A DNA stretch of 64,000 nt from Apostichopus japonicus (Eukaryota; Echinodermata; Holothuroidea; Aspidochirotida; Stichopodidae), in the NCBI RefSeq assembly GCF_037975245.1, contig NC_092578.1:2661001-2725000 (forward strand). Reading direction: 5' to 3'. Positions 13,576 to 26,900 of this stretch are shown piece after piece. Position numbers and translations under genes: made by a program. Below the pieces are notes generated by a model, which saw only the letters and a program-made list of their open reading frames with translations, was not told the origin of the DNA and searched no databases. How positions within the stretch are numbered: position 1 is the first letter of the stretch; each line of letters begins with the position of its first letter.

Positions 13576-16500
13576 GTACTTCCATTAATGTGCTGAGTAA
13601 ATCAACCTTCTGCATGCACTATAGATACTTTACTGTACTATATCGTCTATCTGATGTACGTGAGTGTTACATAAAAAGAATAATGGTAATCGCGGCTTAA
13701 ATGAAAAATTGACGACAGGTGTCTAATTAACATTGACGGTAATGTTCAGGGAACAATAGGTCCCTACTACCCTGACTCCACTGAGAATTGGTTTACGATC
13801 CTAACTTTGCAGGCTAACCCAGTCATATATAAGCAAACGATCTCTTCTGAACCACCTGGTTTCTAAATTCTTCCATGATTCATCATCACTAAACATTACA
13901 TTACACAATCATAAGAGAGAGAGGGTGATAGAGGGGGGGGGGAGATAGAGGGGGAGGGAGATATAGGGGGTGGGGTGGAGATAGATGAGATAGAGGGAGA
14001 GAGAAAGGACAACAGCCTAAATCCGGTAGAAAGTAAATTATGCATTTTGCATTAATTTTTATATAGTCTGGATTTATGTCACTCGAACGAAGATATTACT
14101 TAATGTCACTTTATCGCTCTCGGAATGGTGAAATTCTGCAATGTAATTACATTTTTTTTTTGCAAATAACCCCTCCCCTCTCCCCCTCCCCCAAAATGAA
14201 ACGTAACATTTCATTTGTGGGACACCATTGTTTCTATTATTGGATTGAATAGTTGAAAACGCGTTGCTTATAGAAATAGTATATATATAAGCCTATATCC
14301 CTTAATTAAAATGGATGGTTTTATCTAATTACGTGTACATTTTGTCAGGGTTAAGGTGACATAGAGTTACAACACATCGTAAAATATATCGAAGAAAGAC
14401 ACTTTTCAACAACATTTTATTTTTACGTATATCTTCGTTGCTAAATAACACAATAGAAGACAAAGAAGAACTATTATCGTATACTCTTTGCCAAAATGAA
14501 ACAGCGTGAAAATAAAATTAAAGTAAAAATTAAAATATATAAAATTGTAGCCTATACAACTGACTCTCTAAACTAGGTCATCCTCAGTTTACTGTAGTTA
14601 CTGAACTGAATTTTGACAAACGCGATCAGACTGACTTCAAAGTTTGGGTTGAATAAATATTACTTTGTTAATTTGTTTTTATTTTGTCATTTTCTTTCAT
14701 TGTTTTTGTTTTCTCTGGTTTCTCCGTTCTTTGCGAGGATATTAGGAGATATGAGGATAGGGTTTGCATTAAAATCTGTAATAAACAGTTAGATGTTTCT
14801 CATGAATAAGGACCTGGCAGCACCCTGTTGGGTATATCATCGTATACCTGCCAATGTTATAAGTATAGGTTTCCTCTTTGTATGGCACCTTTCTATGAGT
14901 TCATGTATCTCAGCCTTTGTCGTTTTGATGGACAAGTCAGTGACTGACTTAATGGCAGGAAGTATTTCTGACAGACTAGCTGTTAATAATGGGTACAACA
15001 ATCGAACGTATAGACTGCCGTATATAACACTTCTTGAAATAGAATACAAGCACGGAGAGAACAAGCATAAAATGATTAGGGGCATAGCTGGGACCGAAGT
15101 AGTGTTATTAACCCCTAGATGGTAGTCTTTACTGTTACCGTATAACACTCGATCGGGGAGGGGGTTGTATCGAAGGACATTTTGGTAACAGTTGTATAAT
15201 AAATAATAATAAATGGAGTTATCGTGGGCTCCGATGTTCATAAAGCGATTATTTGATTTCGTAAGGTTTGAAAAAAGGGTTTGTTTGTATAGGCTACGTA
15301 ATTACTGGATGTACCCACATTCCATAACTGAATCTGCTTTACCCCAGGACTTGGAAGGATTAAACTTTGACTCATTCGGATAAACATGTGGTAGAAACAA
15401 AAACATACCGTAAAAAAGGTCCGGTTTTTGCCAAGCAACATATCCCAATTGTTTAGTTAGAAAAGATATTTACACAACATTTTGGAACGAAAAAATCTGT
15501 ACGGGAATTTCCGTACAAAAATTTCCGTACAATGAAAATCGTATAGCAGATGTTGTTGGATTTCCACAATATCATTGTTATCCCGTCTTGTGAGCAATAT
15601 ATACTTCAGAGAGTAGACAAACCAGTAACAGTGAATTCACTTGTGAGGATGAACGGCAATTAGCACACGTAATTATAACTGAGTATTTCAAAGAAGACAA
15701 TGGCGGTTGTAACGTCACTACATACTATCGCAATTTATACACCTGAACTGTACCACAAAGCTATTACGTAATAGCTCTATGAACTGACAATAGGTTAATT
15801 GTTTTCTCTTTCTTATGTTTTTTTTGCACTGACGTCACAATAGATGTATATAAAATTTTAAAGAAATCTGTGACCGTACTTATAGGTTTCAACACAGACA
15901 TCGACACTCAATGAACAGATCTATCACAATTTCATAGCAGATATCACCAGCCTAACCTACTTTGCATATAAGAATCGGGTTGGTAACTGCTACAGCGTCG
16001 TGAACTGTTTTAGGCTACAAATTAAGAGCTTATAGTGTATACTTTAAGTTAGATTGCTGAGATCGGAAGCAAAGTGATGTATTCAGAACAGATGCTTGAA
16101 AGGCAGGTGTTTCAATTCGATTTTGGTTATTTATTTTTCATGCTATTCGATGGTAACATTCTATAACAAAATAAGGTCCTTAGCATGAGTACCTATAACC
16201 CAGATTTACTTTAAAAATTGAAATGAAAGAAGTCAAAACATTTGTAAATTATGTTATTTTTTATGTTTGCTTCTGATTAATACACTTACGACTATAAGAA
16301 AATAATGTCTGAGCTACGAAATGTTGACAATTGAATGGAATCCATTATTTACTGCTTCAGTAATTTTGATTCCGTCTAAAAATCTAGACATATATGTTAA
16401 TTTGATCAATTCTTTAAATTTAAAGCAATTCTTGGTAGAACTGGTCAAATTGCCGACTAATCGCAAAAGCATGTTTTAACTTTTATAATTTATCATAATC

Positions 16501-17800
16501 GTCTAACTACACAGAAACAAGGAAGCTTTACAGACATGTTACCTTAACAGCTTTGTGAGTTTAAGGTCTTTTGTACTGAGTGGATCACCACCAATGGAAC
16601 TAACCCTAAACAAGTAGGAAATCCCTCTGTTTACGTCGGCATTTTATCCTCTCCTTTCTCTTAGCATGAGGTTACCGAATAAGTCTGACCTACAGAAAAT
16701 GTATTTTATTGTATAGATACGCATTGTTCTTTTGCAATGTGTCATTAGAGAAGTGATTTCCTATTGGTCAAGGATTTGCAATTAGCTCTATGAAGTATGT
16801 TTTTGTTAACTGCTTTGATTACTTCCTTTCCCACGCGCAGTAGACAACTGTGCGTGAGAGAGCTGCAGGTTAAGGTGTATTTTCCTATGTTTCTGATTAT
16901 CTTGAAATAACATTTAATAAGTCTAGAGATCGGTTCACCTTCATTAACGTTGTACTTTTCTTGCTAATCTCCGCATAGTCTGTAAATAACGAGTCAACCC
17001 CTGCTACGTCCCTTGTTACTATTCACGCATGACATCGAATTTACATTATGATAACAAATTTAAATAGTTATTATTTTCTGGTATACTAAAACCGAAAAAG
17101 AATTTCCAATGAGTCCCTTCCTTCAAGTCCAATGAAAGGTGAGCCAAAAAAAATTATTTGGATTTAATTTTCGATACCGCTTAAAGGCGGAATTCCATTT
17201 TCAATTCAGTTAAGGGCCTATAATTGACTATAGTAATGGAGCAAAAGTTTCTATTATAATGTACCTTGGAAGTTATGCTCATTGCACCTTGCATCTTCTC
17301 ACTACTGGACGACGGATTATTTAGTATTTAATGCAATAATTAATTGACAGATACTTTGATACAATTATAAGAAAGTGTAGCACAGGTCCTTCGAGCCAAC
17401 CCCCCTCTCCCCTCCCCACCTCTAGGGTACACTGTGCGGTTAGGTACAATTTTAGAGCTAGGATAAAAAAGTGCTATACATTTCTAGCCATACCACTAAA
17501 CCACAGACAAGAAAACAAAACCACATAAGTATTGTAAATAATAAATGAGTGACAGACGGAGAATTGTAATTCAACTCGGTATGGAAAGGGAGAAATATTT
17601 AATGAATTGAATAGTTACATGCAGGGTGGGGTGTGGGGAGGGGGAGAGGGAGGGTGGACGAAAGTATGTTAATTTAACAGAAATTTTCAATGATAGTCCT
17701 AGTACAGAATCTTTGGAGTGCCATTGTCGCCCGACTCTTCAGTATTCTGAGGAGCGTGTCAACAGAAGTCTACAGAATTATAAGACATGAGTTTTATTAT
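13576..17800. other. gene-free AT-rich stretch
   Basis: Holds GA/G-rich blocks (13916-14010 and 17625-17655) and CT-rich blocks (14168-14190 and 17398-17420). The 134-codon minus-strand ORF at 14837-15241 has no domain character that I can recognise and is AT-driven. Confidence 0.4.
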
Positions 17801-17820
17801 GATAAGTTCATCATACTAAG

Positions 17821-17889
17821 ATGCATATGCATTAAACCATCCGAATCATCCATATGCATTAAACGTAACACACTATGATGCATATGCAT
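17821..17889. promoter_or_regulatory. cluster of POU/Oct palindromes
   Basis: Two perfect copies of ATGCATATGCAT (17821-17832 and 17878-17889) flank a partial one (CATATGCAT at 17851-17859). Each is followed by TAAA. ATGCATATGCAT is the MORE site bound by POU-domain dimers. The cluster is intronic to twist if the exon at 22161 belongs to that gene. Function is inference. Confidence 0.45.
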
Positions 17890-18748
17890 TAAAAAAAAGC
17901 ACGCTTCATGCAGATTTCTTAATTTAACCGTTCCTATTGGCTACTGTTTACTAACTACATGAAGTCATAAACGTCATCCTTATACTACCCTGGTCAAAAC
18001 TCCAAATTTACGAATGTGAAATTTTTGATACTTTCTGTTTTCGAGTTTCCTCTTTGTAACCTTTGTAACTGCGTCGAAAACGTTTTATAAAAATGTAAAA
18101 AAAAGTTGATTGGAATGACAGCTCATTAGTTTGAGTAAGTTTATTGACCTTGAAAACATTTTGTGATAAGACGAATCATTTTATGATCCAACGACGACGT
18201 AACCCCAATCTCTTAAGGCATGTCGAACTTCTACTGATGAGATTAACAGATCATTCGTGTTTTATATCATTAACTTTTGATGACGTAAAATTTAATATTT
18301 TTTTCGAGGTCAACGATGCGTCATTAAGTAAAGTCTTATCAATTTTTTGAGTAATTGCGTGCGAAATATCTTTTTGTACCCTTGACAATGGCTAACGAAA
18401 ACATATTTTGAAGTCATATTGTCTGTCTCCGTACACGCGAGCTGGTTGCACTCCTGGTGGCAGGGGAAGTTGTAGAATTAAGAGACGCATCATTGATTAT
18501 GACTGGTTCTTTCACGATGTATCTAGGTTACGCAGAGTCATTGTCATACATCAAATAAATGCACGTCACAGAATGATACTAAATAGTGTGGACTATCCCC
18601 CGGATAGGGGTCTTGAAAACCTTACAAAATAAACGCGCTCTGAAGATAAAGAAACTTGGATAGAATCTGATGCACGATAAATATTCCATTATTTTATTGT
18701 TTCTACAAAACCCTGTATGTATGTATGTGTATGTACGTATATATAGAG

Positions 18749-18932
18749 TTAGTTAGCATCATGTTTGATCTCTAGAGTAAGGCAAATATGTCACCAATAC
18801 AGGTGACAAACGCCTACAGTGGAATTACGACCTTCCTTACCGATTTCGAACCTATGGACATACAATCATTGTAGTGGTTAGGGTGTCCGCTTATAAAGCG
18901 GGAGGCCCGGGTTCGAATCCCGGTGGAGGCTG
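18749..18932 (+). mobile_element. tRNA-like SINE head with dispersed 5' repeat
   Basis: Positions about 18866-18932 resemble a tRNA gene: D-arm/A-box TAGTGGTTAGG, a 5-bp anticodon stem, and a perfect T-arm with B-box GGTTCGAATCC (18910-18920). The acceptor stem does not pair and the anticodon triplet would be ATA, so this is a tRNA-derived element rather than a working tRNA gene. The 84 bases before it (18749-18832) recur inverted at 39114-39217. An AT microsatellite follows. Confidence 0.55.
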
Positions 18933-18976
18933 GAAGTTTCTTTACTGTTCTGGATTTTACAACTCACTACGATTTC

Positions 18977-18981
<5 letters not shown>

Positions 18982-19034
<53 letters not shown>
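18982..19034. repeat. AT microsatellite
   Basis: About 53 bases of TA repeats immediately downstream of the tRNA-like element, perhaps grown from its tail. Confidence 0.9.
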
Positions 19035-19036
<2 letters not shown>

Positions 19037-19039
19037 ATC

Positions 19040-20300
19040 TATACAATAACATAAATGGTCATGCCAACTATGTTTTCCATTTCAATTGATTGTGCTACTT
19101 TAGATAGCCCTGGGAATCAGACGTTTGCCAAAATTCATGACGAAACACAATGTTATTCTTCACAACCATGGATTTGTGATTATCAACTTTTCCGATCAAA
19201 GGTCACCCGGGTCAATCGTTAGCTTTCCCTCTACCTACAATGACCGCATCATTGTGTGTATGATATGACGCAATGTTTCTGTTATTACAAATATCTTGTA
19301 CTCTATATTATCGGATCATCGATCGGGATCATGTGTACACCGCACGTCATTTTATCTCCTAAGGATATCATTTATGTATGATCGTACCTATGGTAACGCC
19401 AACGACCATTCTTCGATGTATTTTCACTAATTATGTTAGTCCATCCATTCATATCGATATAAGCCAATCAGATGCGAGTATTTCATGTGACGTACATTGT
19501 TTTGTTGTTTTGTTTACGGATCTCGTGAGGAAGGATCCCACGTTCCAAACAAAAACAAACAAGGTTGATGGTCAATTTTTGACAGCTTTATCAACGTAGG
19601 GCTGTCTAACCTTATTATTATTATTATTATTATTCATATATTTATAAACATAAACTTCCGTCTGTATAAGAGATCCTTTACTTTTAAAAATACAATTATT
19701 CATAATGATTTTCCATCCTAAAGAGTGATGTCATGGAATTTGTTTTATACTTGCAAACTTTAAATAGGTTACCGTACCATTGCGACATCTTGAATCTTTT
19801 ATTTCCGTTTTGAAGGAGACCCCATGTAGCCCTTTTACAATACACTAACAAGGCTTCGGTGATTCAATGGATGCATTACAGTGCTCTTGGAAACTTTTCA
19901 GGTTTGAAATGGAAAGTTTCGCAATTTCATATCTCTATAGTAAGGGCAAGTTTAAGTTCAATATGTAAACCAGGGATTGCTGCTACCACCAGTTGCTCGT
20001 TAAACTACTCTAATAGATTCAGGACTCTTGCCTGGGTTTAAACTTCCGTGATAAGAAGTAACGTTTTCTTTTTGTATTCCCTGTTACGCTAATTGGAGTA
20101 CCTCCAACGGCACTCGTTGCTTACCACGTCAATCATACCAGCATGGGTGCACCGCTTCGGGTACCCATCATATGATAGTGGACCAATCAATGTATACGGT
20201 TCATGATATAAAATATCTCGTAAAGCAACCCTTATACGCCTGTTCATAGAGCTTACGATGAAGATGGGTGATGCTTGTGAATTGGTCATGTTGGTGTTAG
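19040..20300. other. no gene seen
   Basis: AT-rich DNA with an ATT run at about 19611-19632. No coding signal is recognised. Confidence 0.4.
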
Positions 20301-20489
20301 TGAGAGTGTGAGAGAGAGAGAGATATTGGTGATGGTGCTATGATGGTGTTGATTGTGGTGGTGGTAATGGTGAACTGGCGATATTGATGATGAGGCTGAT
20401 TATTAGTGTCATGTAGAGGCGAATATGGCAACTTTTTAGAGAAATGTCTACGGCCCTTAGAACAGGGCTAAGGCAAACTGAACTGAACT

Positions 20490-20870
<381 letters not shown>

Positions 20871-20899
20871 TGTGATGGTAATGTTATTGAGGATGAATG

Positions 20900-22140
20900 G
20901 AATATACATCCCTAAACTTAACTTCTGTACTGGAGGTTTATAGCACCTACTGAATCTCTTTCGGTGGTGTTTATTCCCATGTCAATTATCACATTAATGT
21001 CGATTGCCCAGAACATGGAATCTACCGTTATTCAATACGAGCACTATCGAATAACCCAGACTTTTATCTCTTGCTTGGAAGACGTTCATATACACACAAC
21101 TGTATAGGATTACGTATATTATCAGGGTGTTTTGAGAACACTAACAGTAACCTAATGATATTTACCAACATCGCTACATATATACTGACTGATATGTCAC
21201 GGGATCGGGGCAACAAGTTTAAGTATGATATTCGTTACATTACGTACAGGCCTTCAATTTCATGTTGCTAATTGGCGTGTAGCGATGCCTACGCGTTTTA
21301 TTTCCGCATGTCGTTGTCTATATAGCACTCCGTTGTCTGTTAAGACCTGTCATTTACTGGCTGAGTTTACTCGCTAATAATCTCAGCATGTGTAGCGAGG
21401 GAGGAAGAGCTCTGTGATATAAAACTGAAATGATTATATCGGATGGAAAGATATAATGTTAAATCATATTTCTCAAGTTTAAGGACGTGGCGACAGTCTT
21501 TCGATGTGAACAGTATTGATCTTGTCAATTTAATTAATTGGGTCTTCTGTTGTTTCCCTTCTTTGATTACAAGTTGTCATTTACTTAATTATTTTAAGCA
21601 TTTGTATCACTCGGAAGGACCTCTGTCACATATGAATTTGCACCGCGTCATGATTTTAAGTAAAATATCCCCTCTCTCTTCCGTCATACAAAACCACGTT
21701 GCATCGGGGTTGTCATTCCCCAAAGGTTCTATATTACAGCTCAGTATATAATGTTTACTCCAATCTTATGTAAGATATTCATAGAGTGTCGCAAGATTAA
21801 TTGTGTATATAAAATATCGTCATCAGATGAAGATATGAGTCGATACTTCTGTGAAACTTGGACTTGTTTTTTTCCTTGTTTTTCTTTAAGTGAGTCCATA
21901 CGGTACTCATATCTCATATGCATATACCCCTTCCACAGTGGACTCAACTCGTATGCACTCACGTGTACTCATTCCCCCAGTGTCCCCTGTTCCATGCCTA
22001 TGAGACGATACACTATAACATATCGACTTTAATGTCTTTAAGTTTGATCCAATTGGTCGAATATCTGTCTTTCTGTTCCAATCAATATGTAGTACCTAGT
22101 GTGATCGAATATTTAATAACAAATTGTTCCTTTATTTTCA
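20900..22140. other. no confident gene seen
   Basis: Several 60-100 codon ORFs occur (21443-21751, 21751-22032, 21918-22220), but none shows domain character. The last runs through the acceptor at 22160. Confidence 0.35.
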
Positions 22141-22160
22141 CTTTTCTTTTTCTTTTGCAG

Positions 22161-22700
22161 AACGAAGTCGTACAGTCCTTTGGACAACACACTGATGCAG
22201 AAATAACGAAACTATCGTGACGTCACTGAATTCGAAATGACTTGAGATTCAACTACAGTCCTTCTTGGTTACAAATTTACAAATCATTTTCCACGAAATC
22301 AGCACAGCGATCCCAAAATATCCAAGACTTGGAATGCGTGTGTGTTATTCTACGTATATATATATATATATGGAAGCAGCAATTAGAGATGTAACATGAC
22401 AGATCATCGGAGCGAACATTAGGAAAAAGTGGGAGGTGGGGTGGGAGGTGGGGGTGGGGGCGGGGAAGAACAGCTTTTCGAGTTTGGTCAGCATCTTGTT
22501 ATTAATCCTACAGTGGCATTAGTCAAAATAAGACTGTAGCTGAACACAGTCCTGAGTGCACCCGTCAATATGTTTTCACCAAAATGAAGATTACTTTGCG
22601 AGCTAATTCGAGTTATGAATGGATTTTATTTAATCCTTGATATGATGTCCTCGCCCGGTCATTTTGCATATTATTTCAGGCTAAACACATTTTAAATAAA
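22161..22700 (+). other. candidate terminal exon, possibly twist 3' UTR
   Basis: A very strong acceptor (a run of T and C ending TTTTGCAG at 22160) opens a stretch with no long ORF and an AATAAA signal at 22695-22700. It is the first strong plus-strand acceptor I noticed downstream of the orphan twist donor at 2314, and a non-coding last exon is the known vertebrate Twist1 layout. Against this, the intron would be 19.8 kb and would contain a whole minus-strand gene. A start of some other transcript unit is possible. Confidence 0.3.
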
Positions 22701-22719
22701 TCGTAAAATTGTTCAAATT

Positions 22720-23560
22720 CTCTTTACGAGTTTCAATTCACAATATCCGCACAGAAAACGTGCCAAATCAAGTATATATAATGACCTACTATTTTTAAAT
22801 TGAATTTTAGTATCGTAACGGCATCATCAAACTTATCAAAACAAATTCAAGAAAAAAAGGCCATTTTAAAGGTCCATGTCTCTATAATGGTTAACATTTT
22901 AACCGTGTCGTAAAGCAACAATCCAGATTCTACAATTGTCGCTAACCTCAAAATCTGTTCGAGATTTCTTGACCGATTTATGATAAAATTCCGTCAAATA
23001 ATGAATTAATCAGATGTCACTCCTTATTGCCATTGAAATGTGCTGAATTGTTCCAGGGAAAACGCGTTCTCGGTTCGCTTCGAGTCTCGGTGAAAATTCA
23101 CGCAAAGTTGCCTAATTGCGAGAACGGTGACAAGTGGGTCAGAATAAACTTCAAACAGAGACTCACTGAGTCTAACCATATACTTCCATGATCTGACGGC
23201 AGTTCATATTGTGACAACAGAGAAAAATCGCAGTCGCGAATTTCAAATCTGCATGGGTTTGAAATCATCGAAGATATATTTTAAGATGTGTAACTGATGA
23301 TCATTATTTAAGTGAAATTAAGTTGGAACCTATTTGAAAATTAATCTATGCATATTTATGTAAATATTCATACAGGAGAGTAACGGTTACATGTCTTCCT
23401 TTTGGCAACTTTTATATAAAAATATATATATTAATAATTTGTACTATAACAGGGTTATCTAGTATTATCTTGTTAATATACGCTTCCATGTTTCTTTTAA
23501 AAATATTAATTTGATCTCATTTAGCTTAGAATAATAGCATCAGACGTTCATTCATACTTA
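22720..23560. other. no gene seen
   Basis: AT-rich, no coding signal; short AT runs only. Confidence 0.4.
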
Positions 23561-23589
23561 GTAAAGATTCCTAAATCCTATTGGTCCAT

Positions 23590-23905
23590 TCAGGTCAGCT
23601 GACCGTGGTTAATCCTGTGAGTAACGCACGGTAAAATTACGGGGCATCACTTTAATAAATCTTTGGTTATATGTAACCAAAAATGTTTTGTTTTATGATT
23701 TTTCCCCCACACAAACGGTAGTGTATGAATGAACGGGGTTAATCAACGGTCTAGCGTGCGTTACTCACATGATTAATGCACTCCGGGTGTTAATGCTATC
23801 GCTGGATGCACTCGGGCTCCGCCCTCGTGCATCGCTTGCATTATCCCCCGATCGTGCATTAATCCTGTGAGTAACGCACGCTAGACCGTTGATTAACCCC
23901 TTATT
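23590..23905. mobile_element. foldback (long palindrome) element
   Basis: Arms at 23735-23781 and 23854-23900 are reverse complements at 46 of 47 positions. The 72 bases between them continue as an imperfect palindrome centred on GATGCACTCGGGC/GCCCTCGTGCATC. A further direct copy of the arm core (TTAATCCTGTGAGTAACGC) lies at 23610-23628 beside the palindrome GGTCAGCTGACC. No ORF is present. Related sequence occurs at 41443-41510 and 42386-42440. Confidence 0.7.
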
Positions 23906-23929
23906 TACGGGATTCTCCTAACGAAAGAA

Positions 23930-26900
23930 GTCTTATATACGAAATGCCCTACTGAAAACGACTGGAGACGAAACCTAATTATTTAATAACTATCGTTATT
24001 TTCAGTAATACTTATTGTGACGACGTGTCACTGCTTGGTATTGTTAGCATCTCGGGTACATTTTGAGGATTTTGGTTAAATCAATCCATAGAATGAATCC
24101 CACCAATCACATCTCAGAATGCAGCGTAGTAGGAATTCAAAGAGACCCTGTCACTTGACTTATTGAAAAGTCACGGTTGCTTGCTTCCGTTAGACCGTTG
24201 TCATTTTGACCATGCAAGGAGCGCTGAAGCAGAACTCATGGCACTGACGATAACGCTCAAGAATCTATCCATTACAAACGTTGTCTTAAAAGCTGTATCG
24301 TATTTTGCCTTTAAGACTTTATTTGTCACGATTTTGGTAGTAAATACACTCGTTTAGTCTGTAGTATACCTATAAGTCCACGAAACGTCGGAATGATGGG
24401 AATTAATTATGACAGTCAAAATAATGTCTGGTATATGAAATAGATAAAAGAGCTCCACCTAAATTTTTTAGAAAAATATCCTTTCCTGTTTTGGATGAGA
24501 TTGGTCAGAATGACGTATTGCGTTATGCAATTCGACACAAACTATTTCAGGTGCAACAGGTTATATAAGGTAGTAGTAGTGTAAGGATTACTTGACGAAG
24601 GACTTACCCCTTTAACGTTCCTTAATCACTCTCATAATCCGTATACCGGGTCTGTTATCTTTCCTGCAGAGAAAACAAACCAAGAAAACATATTAAATGG
24701 TATATTTTATATACTTATAAGTAACATTAGCGAAAATAAATATCGTCTGTGAGATAGCAAGAAAAATACGACATCAAGCAAACGAACGAACGAGTGGGCG
24801 CGCATGCGCGTCAACCTTGAGTTCTGTTTTCTTTTCTCTTTTTATTTTGGTGGCATTTTTAATACTTTATGCTAAATATGAGTTGCATTGTAACTTTTAC
24901 CTGAAATTTCAAATCGTAGATCTGGCGAGTTTCAATGACTTAATAATAAGAGAATTGCGTTTTATAATCGAATAGTATAGGTCAAACGGTTGCTATGGTA
25001 ACTAATACAAGCTTATGTGATTATTTCATTTGGTCGTGTTCAGGGTGTTTGCCGCATAATTCTCCATCTTCCATCATTATATAAAGAAATCTTGAGAAAT
25101 GGAAACTAGATTGTTAGCTTGTCGCAATAAATGTCAGGGACGGGTCCTGAGGGGCGGGGGGGGGGCGGTGCACCTACACTTATGAACAGTGGCCAATTTA
25201 GCATATCTAGCCATTTTTGTATCATTGTGTACCGTATCCTACCTATAAACCAGTGAATCTTTCAGGAAGTGAAATTGGTTTGACAGCGTAACAATCTAGT
25301 TAAATTGTTGAGTGAAAAATAATGTTGTCGATTTATTATTATTATTTTATATATTATCAACTTACAAAAGCAAAATTCTTCTTCCAATATGAAATACGAA
25401 TGTAAATGTCATATTATTTTATTTCACAAAACAATGCTACTGAATGCGAATCAAGTGAAGAATTAGTGTGAATATTTGAACTGCTGCCTGCCTGCATGTA
25501 TTCGTATATTTCCATAATTAAGTCATTGCGCATTGATAACGTCAATGTTCTTCCGGTTGGGTTTTTCAGTATTTTTTTTGTTATAGTATATAGGGGTACA
25601 TAATTATAGAGAGAAGTAAGAGAAAAACGTTAAGCAAGAGAGAAGAAGATAATAAAATTGAAGACAAATATATATATTCTGTTATGTGCAAGCAGTTATT
25701 TTTATTTATGGTTTTAATTCAACAGTTAACTTATAAAAGAGGAGGGTCGCAAATGACTTAAAATCCGTTCAACCGTTCGTCATAAGATGCCATATGTTGA
25801 GACTAGTGGAACACTATACCTTACAGTGACTTATGAAAAGTGGAGCGGCATTGGCGCCTGTGCCCTACACCCCTCCCCCCCCCCACGGGCTCCATCGCCT
25901 CTTACCGTGGCAGAGGGTGGTGGTGACCGATCCTTTACTGAGTCATATATACATAACTACTGATGCTCGATATATACATGATAGACACTTGTTTCAACAA
26001 AACTGTATATACCCTGAACTTAAGTCAAAGACCATTTGGGACTCTATATTAATATAATTCGGAAAGCGGCTTGTTATATTTGGGAGGGAATGGGGGGGGG
26101 GGGGGTTGACTGTCCATCATCCTATGACACTATAACCTGTATCCTTTCATCGTGTTTCTCCAAGTCATGCTCATCCAAATACGTTACAAAACATGAGCCA
26201 AGTCTATTACAAAATGTCCGATTTAAACTCTTTGTAACCTTCCTGATATATTTATACATGTTGATATGACAGCGCTTTTTAAATTTTTATAAAACATTAA
26301 ACGTTGCAAACGATTGGAACTGGGGGCGGGGGTGGATGTGGTAATTTCGTGGAACAGTTTATTGCACTTTTGTGGGTAAATTTAATGTATTAGAGACTGT
26401 GGAAATAACCCGTTTACAATCGAACAATTTCCTTATATTGGATTTGGGCGGTGCTTCCAACCGAGCAGTTGCGCGCACGGAAGGTGTCTTTCGGATATAC
26501 TTTGTGCACGACGTGATACATTCCCTGAAACTTGTACTAAAATAACAGATCAGAAAAAAAAACATGTTGGATGTAGAATGTCATGTTGTGCTAATTGCTC
26601 ATATACTTTTATGACTGTTGCTGAGTAGAGAAACTTGTTGTTCCGTTGTTATCATCATCATCGTCGTCAGAAATAAAAACAAAACCTATTCAGAGATGCA
26701 GTTCATTTCTAACAGAATGTTAGAATGTTATCAGAAAAGAGTAGCAAAGAGCAAAGAAATTGATGGCAAGAACGAAATTTGAACCAGTAACCTCTAGATG
26801 ACATCTAGGCCATGGACTTTCAGAGTCAGTTTTCCGTGGTTCATTTACTTATATGATTACTATTGTTCATCTAACAAGACTTGCCAATGATGGTAACGCC

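Noticed and set aside
14837..15241. 134-codon minus-strand ORF
   Set aside because: No domain, motif or splice support; composition follows the AT-rich DNA, and an opposite-strand ORF of similar length overlaps it.
18860..18932. Functional tRNA gene
   Set aside because: T-arm and anticodon stem are good, but the acceptor stem does not pair and the anticodon would be ATA, which is not used for tyrosine.
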